A stretch of DNA of 6,786 nt from an uncultured Rickettsiales bacterium (lineage in GTDB: Bacteria; Pseudomonadota; Alphaproteobacteria; Rickettsiales; UBA1997), in NCBI GenBank assembly GCA_937927795.1, contig CALBSF010000002.1, positions 1 through 6,786 of the forward strand, given 5' to 3'. Positions 1 through 4,987 of this stretch are shown here, in pieces. The translations under genes were made by a program, and so were the position numbers. The notes under the pieces were generated by a model that did not search any database, was not told where the DNA came from, and saw nothing but the letters and a program-made list of their open reading frames with translations. Position 1 is the stretch's first letter. Every line of letters begins with the position of its first letter.

Positions 1-22
1 CTACACGACGCTCTTCCGATCT
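1..22. other. Residual Illumina sequencing adapter (artefact)
   Basis: These bases match the 3' part of the Illumina TruSeq read-1 adapter, including the diagnostic ACGCTCTTCCGATCT end. They sit exactly at the window edge and genomic sequence resumes at base 23. This is library-derived sequence left on an assembled contig end, not biology. It supplies the last residues (DRKSVV) and the stop codon of the minus-strand hisG reading frame, so that apparent C-terminus is false. The match is from memory of the adapter sequence and covers all 22 bases. Confidence 0.97.
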
Positions 23-456
23 TCAATTGATGATTCCACCGAACCATTCATTTCAATGATTTTAGCCGTAATTTTTTCTTTAATTAAAAGATCTTTTAAA
101 ATGTTGCCATAAGAAGTTGCAATATTTTTACCTTTCAAATCTTCAAAATTTTTAACCCCTCCCCTTCCCGCAAAAGAAAGATGACACTTGGCAAAACCAA
201 GTTCTTTTTCAATTTTAGCAACTTCATTTAAATTATATTCCAAAAAACTATCTTTACCCAAAATAGCCACATCAAATTGTTCATTGAGCAGAGCTGGAAT
301 ATCAGAGCCTCTTACAAAATAAAGCTCAATTGGCAATTCATAAAATTTGTAATAAAGGCGCGACTGCTTATCATCAACCTTAAATCCACATTTTCCAAGC
401 AAATCCAAGAAGCCTTTGGCAATTCTATCACTTTTTTGTACCGCAATTTTTAACAT
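1..456 (-). CDS. hisG: ATP phosphoribosyltransferase HisG, 3'-truncated at the contig end
   Basis: HisG catalyses the first committed step of histidine biosynthesis, condensing ATP with PRPP to give phosphoribosyl-ATP in the cytoplasm. Recognisable blocks are LKIAVQKS at the N-terminus (residues 2-9, compare LRIAMQKS in E. coli HisG), RGSDIP (49-54), DVAILGKDS (62-70), GKNIATSYGNILK (109-121) and NGSVE (137-141). They resemble the long-form enzyme of about 290-300 residues, so only the N-terminal half is present. Genomic coding ends at residue 144; residue 145 is mixed; residues 146-151 and the stop are read from adapter sequence. The ATG at 456 lies 4 nt after the stop of the upstream TrpR-family gene, so the two are probably co-transcribed and perhaps translationally coupled. 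Only a weak purine-rich stretch precedes the start. The C-terminal half, including any regulatory domain, cannot be judged. Confidence 0.9.
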   Translation of the reverse strand: MLKIAVQKSDRIAKGFLDLLGKCGFKVDDKQSRLYYKFYELPIELYFVRGSDIPALLNEQFDVAILGKDSFLEYNLNEVAKIEKELGFAKCHLSFAGRGGVKNFEDLKGKNIATSYGNILKDLLIKEKITAKIIEMNGSVESSIEDRKSVV

Positions 457-460
457 TATC

Positions 461-730
461 TTATTTCTTAAATTTACTTAAATTATCCAATAAATAACGA
501 TATCCACCATAATTTTCTTGTTTTAGAAACCTTGCAACCCTAGTAACCGTAGTCGTGCTGGCTGAAGTTTTTTTAGCAATTTCAAGATAAGACATCCCCT
601 TATCAAGCAATAATGCAATATCAAGCCTTTCTTGCAGAGCTTCCAACTCTTTAGGGGTTGCAATATCATTCAAAAAATTCATCATTATCTTTTCATTAGT
701 GATTTTGGTAAGCGCTCTTGCTAATTTCAT
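461..730 (-). CDS. TrpR-family transcriptional regulator (YerC/HisR type), predicted histidine-operon repressor
   Basis: This 89-residue protein belongs to the Trp-repressor superfamily and is closer to YerC/YecD proteins than to TrpR itself. The core ELEALQERLDIALLLDKGMSYLEIAKKT leads into a helix-turn-helix at roughly residues 46-68, with the recognition segment SASTTTVTRVARFL. B. subtilis YerC has the closely similar TGASTATISRVKRCL. Such proteins are small all-helical dimers that bind palindromic operators. In Gram-positive genomes YerC relatives have been predicted to control histidine genes under the name HisR. Here the gene is the first of a yerC-hisG unit, is divergent from hisC, and has a palindrome over its own promoter, so histidine-responsive autoregulation is the natural inference. 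The effector is unknown from sequence. The ATG at 730 gives the usual family length; no clear Shine-Dalgarno precedes it. Confidence 0.88.
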   Translation of the reverse strand: MKLARALTKITNEKIMMNFLNDIATPKELEALQERLDIALLLDKGMSYLEIAKKTSASTTTVTRVARFLKQENYGGYRYLLDNLSKFKK

Positions 731-760
731 AAATTAAAATTTATATTTTAAATTAATATT

Positions 761-797
761 ATCATGTTATCATAGTAACATGCTAACTAATTGTCAA
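761..797 (-). promoter_or_regulatory. Sigma70-type promoter of the yerC-hisG unit
   Basis: Reading the minus strand, TTGACA (797 to 792) is followed after 17 bp by TATGAT (774 to 769): a perfect -35 and a 5/6 -10 with ideal spacing. Transcription would begin near 762, leaving a leader of about 32 nt before the regulator's ATG. The -10 box lies inside the palindrome at 763-782. The -35 box falls inside the longest possible hisC frame, which argues that hisC really starts at 804. Confidence 0.75.
763..782. promoter_or_regulatory. Palindromic operator candidate for the TrpR/HisR-family regulator
   Basis: CATGTTA (763-769) and TAACATG (776-782) form a perfect 7-bp inverted repeat with a 6-bp centre, 20 bp overall, the size expected for a dimeric TrpR-family site. 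It covers the -10 box of the minus-strand promoter and lies just upstream of (or over) the hisC start, so a bound dimer could block both directions. The palindrome is seen directly; the binding protein is inferred from the adjacent regulator gene. Confidence 0.65.
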
Positions 798-803
798 GAA
801 ATT

Positions 804-1805
804 ATGATAACCAACAAACACTTAAAAAATTTAAACGCTTACGAAGTAAAAATAATTCCCAGTCACATCAAAAGACTGCACGCCAATGAGTCTTCCAAGC
901 CAATTTTGCCAATTAAAATTTTGCAAAAAGATGTTTTTAAAAACTTAAATTATTATCCAGAAAATCAGTTATTAGAGCTAGATAGTTGGGCAGAAAATTT
1001 CTATAAAATTGATCAAAAATATATCACCCACAGCAATGGCAGCGACGAAGGATTAGATTTAATCATTAGATCTTGCTGCAATAAAAATGATAAATGCGTA
1101 GTTTTAAATCCAACATTTTCAATGTATCAATTATTCGCAAACGCCTCTGGTTTAAAGGTTCTAGAGTTTGACCTAGACCAAGAAGACTTTTCTTTAAATA
1201 TCAAAAAATTTATCGAATTTTGTCAAAAAATAAAACCAAAAATTATTTTTATTCCAAATCCAATCGCCCCAACCGCAAATAAGGTTGAAAAAAATGATTT
1301 AATTGAATTAATTAAAACGCTTAAAAATAGTTTTGTGGTAATTGATGAGGCCTATATAGAATTTTCCAATCAAGAAAGTCTAATAAATTTAGTTCCTAAA
1401 TATAAAAATCTGATCGTAACTAGAACTTTATCAAAATTTTTTGGTCTTGCGGCAGTAAGGGTTGGCTTTGTTTTTAGTCAATATAAAAATGAAATTTTAA
1501 AAATTAAAACCCCATATAATGTCAATGCAATTTCCGCTAAAATTGCGATTAATTTATTTCAAAATATCAATCAGAAAATCATCAAAGCTCGCCAAAAAGA
1601 AAATAATGAAAATAAAAAAGCATTAATAAATAAATTAAAAAAATTTCAAGAACTTGATAAAATTTACGACAGCCACACCAATTTCATTTTCTTTAAACTT
1701 AAAAATAACGCTAAATCTTTTGCTAAGAAATTTTTACAGCAAAAGATAAAAATAAAGATATTTACCGGAAAATTTGAAAAATTTTGCCGAATTACGGTTG
1801 AATAG
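804..1805 (+). CDS. hisC: Histidinol-phosphate aminotransferase HisC
   Basis: A class I/II PLP-dependent aminotransferase that makes histidinol phosphate from imidazole-acetol phosphate and glutamate; paralogues can serve aromatic amino acids. Visible landmarks, numbered from the ATG at 804, are LNAYE (10-14), HANES (26-30), SNGSDE (77-82), NPIAPTA (152-158, the usual NPNNPTG block), DEAYIEF (181-187), the Schiff-base lysine K211 in SKFFGLAAVRVGF (210-222), and the substrate-binding arginine in RITV near the end. The ATG at 804 is preferred over the one at 780: it places the LxxYE block as in B. subtilis HisC, and the 780 start would embed the divergent promoter in the gene. The protein (333 aa) stops right after RITVE, about 15-20 residues short of typical HisC. 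The gene is divergent from yerC-hisG with a shared operator candidate. Confidence 0.88.
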   Translation: MITNKHLKNLNAYEVKIIPSHIKRLHANESSKPILPIKILQKDVFKNLNYYPENQLLELDSWAENFYKIDQKYITHSNGSDEGLDLIIRSCCNKNDKCVVLNPTFSMYQLFANASGLKVLEFDLDQEDFSLNIKKFIEFCQKIKPKIIFIPNPIAPTANKVEKNDLIELIKTLKNSFVVIDEAYIEFSNQESLINLVPKYKNLIVTRTLSKFFGLAAVRVGFVFSQYKNEILKIKTPYNVNAISAKIAINLFQNINQKIIKARQKENNENKKALINKLKKFQELDKIYDSHTNFIFFKLKNNAKSFAKKFLQQKIKIKIFTGKFEKFCRITVE

Positions 1806-1838
1806 CTTAAAAAGGAGCCTAAAACCTTGATTTTAAGC
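1805..1838 (+). terminator. Possible weak terminator hairpin at the hisC stop codon
   Basis: GCTTAAAA (1805-1812) pairs with TTTTAAGC (1831-1838), and an inner AAGG/CCTT pairing (1812-1815 with 1825-1828) can extend it with a small bulge. It overlaps the last base of the hisC stop and is followed by a moderately T-rich ATTTAGCATTAATTC rather than a clean T tract. It would separate hisC transcription from the strong rplU promoter immediately downstream. Confidence 0.35.
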
Positions 1839-1853
1839 ATTTAGCATTAATTC

Positions 1854-1890
1854 TTGACAATAATAAGTTACAACACTATAATTCCCGCCC
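1854..1890 (+). promoter_or_regulatory. Consensus sigma70 promoter of rplU-rpmA with GC-rich discriminator
   Basis: TTGACA (1854-1859), a 17-bp spacer and TATAAT (1877-1882) match the sigma70 consensus perfectly. Transcription should start near 1889, about 33 nt before the rplU ATG. The bases after the -10 box read TCCCGCCC, a GC-rich discriminator that stands out in this AT-rich region and, in proteobacterial ribosomal promoters, is associated with growth-rate and ppGpp control. Confidence 0.88.
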
Positions 1891-1921
1891 TTTATTACTT
1901 ACTTATATTTATAAACAAAAT

Positions 1922-2236
1922 ATGTTTGCAATCGTTGAAACTGGTGGAAAGCAATATCGCGTAGCACCAAATGAAAAAGTTATCGTTGAAAAAATCGAAG
2001 GTGAAGCTGGAAGCAAAATCACTTTAAATAAGATTTTGTTAGTTAAATCTGAAAAAGGCGAAATTACCTTTGGAAAGCCTACTATTAGCGGCGCCACCAT
2101 TGAAGCTGAAATCGTTAAAACCTTCAAAGACGACAAAGTTATAATCTTCAAAAAAAGAAGAAGACAAAACTCTCGTAGAAAACAAGGTCACCGTCAACAA
2201 CAAACTCAAATCAAAATTTTATCAATTAAATTATAA
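1922..2236 (+). CDS. rplU: 50S ribosomal protein L21
   Basis: L21 binds 23S rRNA in the large ribosomal subunit. The 104-residue product has the family start MFAIVETGGKQYRV (1-14) and the basic rRNA-binding block FKKRRRQNSRRKQGHRQ (76-92), whose form is typical of Alphaproteobacteria; length is normal. It is the first gene after a consensus promoter and is followed 33 nt later by rpmA, the conserved L21-L27 pair. No Shine-Dalgarno is visible before its ATG (AACAAAATATG), in contrast to rpmA. A weak 7-bp AT hairpin (2233-2239 with 2245-2251) overlaps the stop codon. Confidence 0.97.
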   Translation: MFAIVETGGKQYRVAPNEKVIVEKIEGEAGSKITLNKILLVKSEKGEITFGKPTISGATIEAEIVKTFKDDKVIIFKKRRRQNSRRKQGHRQQQTQIKILSIKL

Positions 2237-2269
2237 TTACATCATAATTATTAAGAATTAGGAGAAACT

Positions 2270-2533
2270 ATGGCAACGAAGAAAGCTGGTGGTAGTTCGA
2301 GAAACGGTCGTGATTCGGCAGGTAGAAGACTCGGAGTAAAAATGTATGGTGGACAAGTAGTCATTGCCGGCAATATTATCGTGCGTCAAAGAGGCACTAA
2401 ATGGCACCCAGGAAAAAATGTTGGAATCGGTAAAGATCACACAATTTTTGCTAAAATCAACGGTGTTGTTGAGTTTTTCAAATCTGCTCGCAACAACAGA
2501 ATTTTTATTAATGTAGTTGCTGCTACTAACTAA
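2270..2533 (+). CDS. rpmA: 50S ribosomal protein L27
   Basis: L27 sits near the peptidyl-transferase centre, where its N-terminal tail contacts the tRNA acceptor ends. The 87-residue product has MATKKAGGSSRNGRDS (1-16) and RQRGTKWHPG (39-48, usually RQRGTKFHPG). The N-terminus begins directly with MATKKAGG and lacks the cleaved extension found in Firmicutes. It has the best ribosome binding site of the window, AGGAG at 2260-2264, 5 nt before the ATG. It is co-transcribed with rplU; two hairpins downstream end the unit. Confidence 0.97.
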   Translation: MATKKAGGSSRNGRDSAGRRLGVKMYGGQVVIAGNIIVRQRGTKWHPGKNVGIGKDHTIFAKINGVVEFFKSARNNRIFINVVAATN

Positions 2534-2539
2534 TACCAA

Positions 2540-2580
2540 ACCTATATTTTTATTAAATTCATTTTAAAAAAAATATAGGT
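2540..2580 (+). terminator. First hairpin after rpmA, possible terminator
   Basis: ACCTATATTTTT (2540-2551) is perfectly complementary to AAAAATATAGGT (2569-2580): 12 bp with a 17-nt loop, 6 nt after the rpmA stop. It is followed by ATCTCTTTTATTT, U-rich but interrupted. It could be a terminator or a stem protecting the 3' end. Confidence 0.5.
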
Positions 2581-2597
2581 ATCTCTTTTATTTAACT

Positions 2598-2631
2598 AAA
2601 TATTAAATTATTTTGTAATTTAATATTTTTT
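2598..2631 (+). terminator. A/T-only intrinsic terminator between rpmA and tRNA-Leu
   Basis: A perfect 13-bp stem (2598-2610 with 2616-2628) built entirely of A-T pairs has a 5-nt loop TTTTG; its 3' arm runs into six T residues (2626-2631). The geometry is that of an intrinsic terminator, though the stem has no GC pair. It lies 26 nt before the tRNA gene. Confidence 0.6.
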
Positions 2632-2641
2632 CTGCTTAAAT
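2613..2641 (+). promoter_or_regulatory. Weak promoter candidate for tRNA-Leu
   Basis: TTGTAA (2613-2618), 17 bp and TTAAAT (2636-2641) each match consensus at 4/6. An alternative -10, TATAAA at 2641-2646, lacks a good -35. Either would start transcription shortly before the tRNA. The first overlaps the preceding terminator stem. Support is weak in such AT-rich sequence. Confidence 0.25.
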
Positions 2642-2656
2642 ATAAAAATCAAAAAT

Positions 2657-2741
2657 GCGGACGTGGCGAAATTGGCAGACGCACTAGACTTAGGATCTAG
2701 CGCCTCACGGCATGTGGGTTCAAGTCCCTCCGTCCGCACCA
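2657..2741 (+). tRNA. tRNA-Leu (anticodon UAG)
   Basis: An 85-nt class II tRNA with the 7-bp acceptor stem GCGGACG (2657-2663) / CGTCCGC (2731-2737), discriminator A2738 and an encoded CCA (2739-2741). The anticodon stem CTAGA/TCTAG encloses CTTAGGA, giving anticodon TAG (2691-2693), which reads CUA and related leucine codons. A long variable arm follows (about 2701-2713), as expected for tRNA-Leu. The T arm GTGGG-TTCAAGT-CCCTC contains one T-T mismatch (2715 with 2729). The gene lies directly upstream of tig. Confidence 0.97.
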
Positions 2742-2896
2742 CCCCCCTCTTTTCTTCCTTTTAAAAAACATCCCCTGCAAAAAAAATTATTTTCTTCTTT
2801 CAAATTAGGTAGGTCGAAGAAAAAAATAAATTGCTATTTCAATCGCTTTAATGTTAAATATCTGCCTCATTTTTTAATATAAATCAACACTTGAAA
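2742..2896. other. Intergenic spacer between tRNA-Leu and tig
   Basis: No gene is visible. The first bases are a pyrimidine run (CCCCCCTCTTTTCTTCCTTTT) that could help end tRNA transcription. TTTTCTTC (2790-2797) can pair with GAAGAAAA (2816-2823) around an 18-nt loop, giving a hairpin whose U-rich tail would be on the minus strand. A weak tig promoter candidate is TTGCTA (2831-2836), 17 bp, TTAAAT (2854-2859), each 4/6. Confidence 0.4.
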
Positions 2897-4240
2897 ATGG
2901 AAACGCAAATAAAAAATACATACGATAAAAAACTTAAAAAAGAATATCAAATTATCATTCCAGTTAAGGCTGTTGAAGAGAAAATTGATGCTTATGTTGC
3001 AAAAATTAGAGGTAATTTTTCTTTAAAAGGATTTCGCAAAGGACAAGTTCCAGTTGCTGTTATCAAAGAAAAACATGGTCAATCAATAATGGCTGAAGAA
3101 GTTGACAAAATAATCTCTGATACCATTAAAAAAATCATCAAAGATAATGATTTAAAATTGGCAATGAGTCCAAAAATTGATGTCAAAACTTTTGAAAGTG
3201 GCAAAGATGTTGAATTTTCTGCCTCTATGGAGCTTTTTCCAGAGCTGCCTGAGGTTGATTTAGGAAAAATTAAAGTAACTCATCGCGATGCTGAAATTAC
3301 TAACTCTGACACTGATGATGCCTTAGAAAAATTATTAAAATTCTATCGTAAATGGAATAAAAAAGAAGATACCTCATACAAAGCAAAATTAAATGATTCT
3401 GTTAACATTGATTACGTGGGCAAAATCGATAAGGAAATTTTTGAAGGCGGATCAGCCAAAGGATATCAATTAGAACTTGGCAGCAAAAGCTTTATTGATG
3501 ATTTTGAAGAACAATTAGTTGGCAAAAAAGCTGGTGATGAAGTAAAAGTTAAAGTGAAATTTCCAAAAGAATATCATAATGCTACTTTTGCTGGAAAATC
3601 AGCGGAATTTGAAGTTAAAATTAATGAAATTTTAACCGCTGAAATGCCAGAAATTAATGATGAATTTATTAAAAACACCTTTGGCTTAGAAAGTAAAGAC
3701 AAGCTTTTAGAGGCTTTAAAATCAGAAGTTGAGAATAATTACAAAAATATTTCTCGTAATTTATTTAAAAAAGAATTATTTGATTTTTTAAATAAAAAAT
3801 ATGATTTTGATTTGCCTTTGGGGCTAGTTGATGAGCAGCTTGAAAGCATTTGGAAAGAAGTTGAAAATGAATTAAAAACTAACCCAGATAAATTTAAAAA
3901 CGACAAAGAAAAAGAAAAAGCTAAAGAGAAAAAACGCGAAGTTGCTGAAAGAATGATTCGCTGCGGCATGATTTTATCTGATTTGGCACAAAAAAACAAA
4001 GTTGAAGTTTCAAATGATGACTTAAACAACGAATTATCTAAAATATTCAGTAAGTTCCAAGGTCAAGAAAAAGCTATTGTTGAATTTTACCAAAAAAATC
4101 CAAGCGCAATTCAGCAACTAAAAGGCTCTATCATTGAAGATAAAACTATTGATTTTATTTTAAATCAACCATCTCTTGATAAGAAAAAAACTTCTTTGAA
4201 AGAATTAGATAAACTCTGGCAAAAAGCTAACGAAGAATAA
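2897..4240 (+). CDS. tig: Trigger factor, ribosome-associated chaperone and prolyl isomerase
   Basis: Trigger factor docks at the ribosomal exit tunnel (L23) and shields nascent chains. Numbered from the ATG at 2897, the N-terminal domain has the signature GFRKGQVP (45-52). An FKBP-like PPIase domain spans about 160-245 (DYVGKIDKEIFEGG, then FIDDFEEQLVGKKAGDEV). The lysine- and glutamate-rich helical C-terminal domain, the SurA-like chaperone cradle, fills 250-447. At 447 aa it is slightly longer than E. coli Tig (432). The frame is open from a TTG at 2891 (adding two residues), but the ATG is preferred because TTG starts are rare and no ribosome site favours it. It has no visible Shine-Dalgarno. 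The clpP-clpX partners often found after tig are absent; psd follows. Confidence 0.95.
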   Translation: METQIKNTYDKKLKKEYQIIIPVKAVEEKIDAYVAKIRGNFSLKGFRKGQVPVAVIKEKHGQSIMAEEVDKIISDTIKKIIKDNDLKLAMSPKIDVKTFESGKDVEFSASMELFPELPEVDLGKIKVTHRDAEITNSDTDDALEKLLKFYRKWNKKEDTSYKAKLNDSVNIDYVGKIDKEIFEGGSAKGYQLELGSKSFIDDFEEQLVGKKAGDEVKVKVKFPKEYHNATFAGKSAEFEVKINEILTAEMPEINDEFIKNTFGLESKDKLLEALKSEVENNYKNISRNLFKKELFDFLNKKYDFDLPLGLVDEQLESIWKEVENELKTNPDKFKNDKEKEKAKEKKREVAERMIRCGMILSDLAQKNKVEVSNDDLNNELSKIFSKFQGQEKAIVEFYQKNPSAIQQLKGSIIEDKTIDFILNQPSLDKKKTSLKELDKLWQKANEE

Positions 4241-4254
4241 TTAATAGCTTTTAA

Positions 4255-4279
4255 CTTAGGCGCACTAGAAGCGCTTAAG
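4255..4279 (+). terminator. Hairpin between tig and psd, possible terminator or attenuator
   Basis: CTTAGGCGC (4255-4263) pairs with GCGCTTAAG (4271-4279) over 9 bp including one G-T pair, with a 7-nt loop ACTAGAA. The GCGC core is unusually GC-rich for these spacers. It starts 15 nt after the tig stop. The downstream ATAATTTAAC is not a T tract, so complete termination is doubtful and psd may still receive tig transcription. Confidence 0.45.
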
Positions 4280-4303
4280 ATAATTTAACATAAAAATAAA
4301 CTT

Positions 4304-4975
4304 ATGACACATTTTTTTGACGCATTAAAGTTGGTAATGTTTCCAATTCACAAAGAGGGATATAAATTTATCCTGATTTTTGCTATGATTACCATAATTC
4401 TAGCCCTTATGAGCAAGTTCTTAGGCCTGATTGGACTAGTTGCAACCCTATGGTGCATCTTCTTCTTTCGTGATCCTGAAAGAATTACCCCATTAGATGA
4501 AAGTCTTGTTATTAGCCCAGCTGACGGAGTTGTTACTAGAATTGACTTTGGCGTTAATGCTCCTGAAGATTTAGGATATGGCAATCAAAAATTTAACAAG
4601 ATTAGCGTTTTTTTAAATGTATTTAATGTGCATGTTAATCGCGTTCCAATATCTGGAACTATTACTAAAATCAATTATAAAGAAGGAAAATTTTTAAGCG
4701 CTAATGCTGATGAAGCTAGCGAAGAAAATGAAAGAAACGCGGTGGTTGTAAAAACTAAACATGGAGTTGATGTAATGTTTGTGCAAGTTGCAGGCCTGGT
4801 TGCGCGTCGCATTATTTCTGATTTAAGGGAAGGACAAATTGTTAAAACTGGCGAACGCTATGGTATTATCCGTTTTGGAAGCCGCGCTGATATTTATTTA
4901 CCAGAAGATATTAAAATCAATGTTTTGATCGGTCAAACTATGGTTGGCGGTGAAACTGTTTTGGCAAAATTATAA
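4304..4975 (+). CDS. psd: Phosphatidylserine decarboxylase proenzyme
   Basis: This enzyme converts phosphatidylserine to phosphatidylethanolamine at the inner membrane. The 223-residue product is the short form known from Rickettsia and many Alphaproteobacteria. Residues 21-56 form one or two hydrophobic segments, followed by FFRDPER (54-60). Catalytic blocks are SPADG (71-75) and FLNVFNVHVNR (103-113, with H110). The self-cleavage site is in RFGSRADIYLP (190-200): cleavage between G192 and S193 would yield the beta chain and a pyruvoyl-capped alpha chain of about 31 residues. The ending GQTMVGGETVLA is typical. The start ATG at 4304 gives the expected N-terminus (HKEGY before the membrane segment). 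In many relatives pssA, which makes its substrate, follows psd; here a palindromic element and pccB follow instead. Confidence 0.96.
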   Translation: MTHFFDALKLVMFPIHKEGYKFILIFAMITIILALMSKFLGLIGLVATLWCIFFFRDPERITPLDESLVISPADGVVTRIDFGVNAPEDLGYGNQKFNKISVFLNVFNVHVNRVPISGTITKINYKEGKFLSANADEASEENERNAVVVKTKHGVDVMFVQVAGLVARRIISDLREGQIVKTGERYGIIRFGSRADIYLPEDIKINVLIGQTMVGGETVLAKL

Positions 4976-4987
4976 ATAGTAAAAGTT

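Noticed and set aside
1822..1921. Riboswitch or L21 autoregulatory leader upstream of rplU
   Set aside because: The predicted leader is only about 33 nt and has no visible stem structure.
1909..2151. Minus-strand open frame opposite rplU, with similar ones opposite rpmA (2258-2539), tig (3739-4029), psd (4348-4584) and pccB (5888-6109)
   Set aside because: Each lies antisense to a confidently identified gene, has no family resemblance and no upstream signals; these are shadow frames.
2786..2827. Hairpin TTTTCTTC/GAAGAAAA as a terminator for tRNA-Leu
   Set aside because: The T-rich tail is on the minus strand, where no gene ends, the loop is 18 nt and the stem only 8 bp; noted inside the spacer entry only.
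2891..2896. TTG start for tig
   Set aside because: It adds only two residues ahead of an ATG and has no supporting ribosome binding site.
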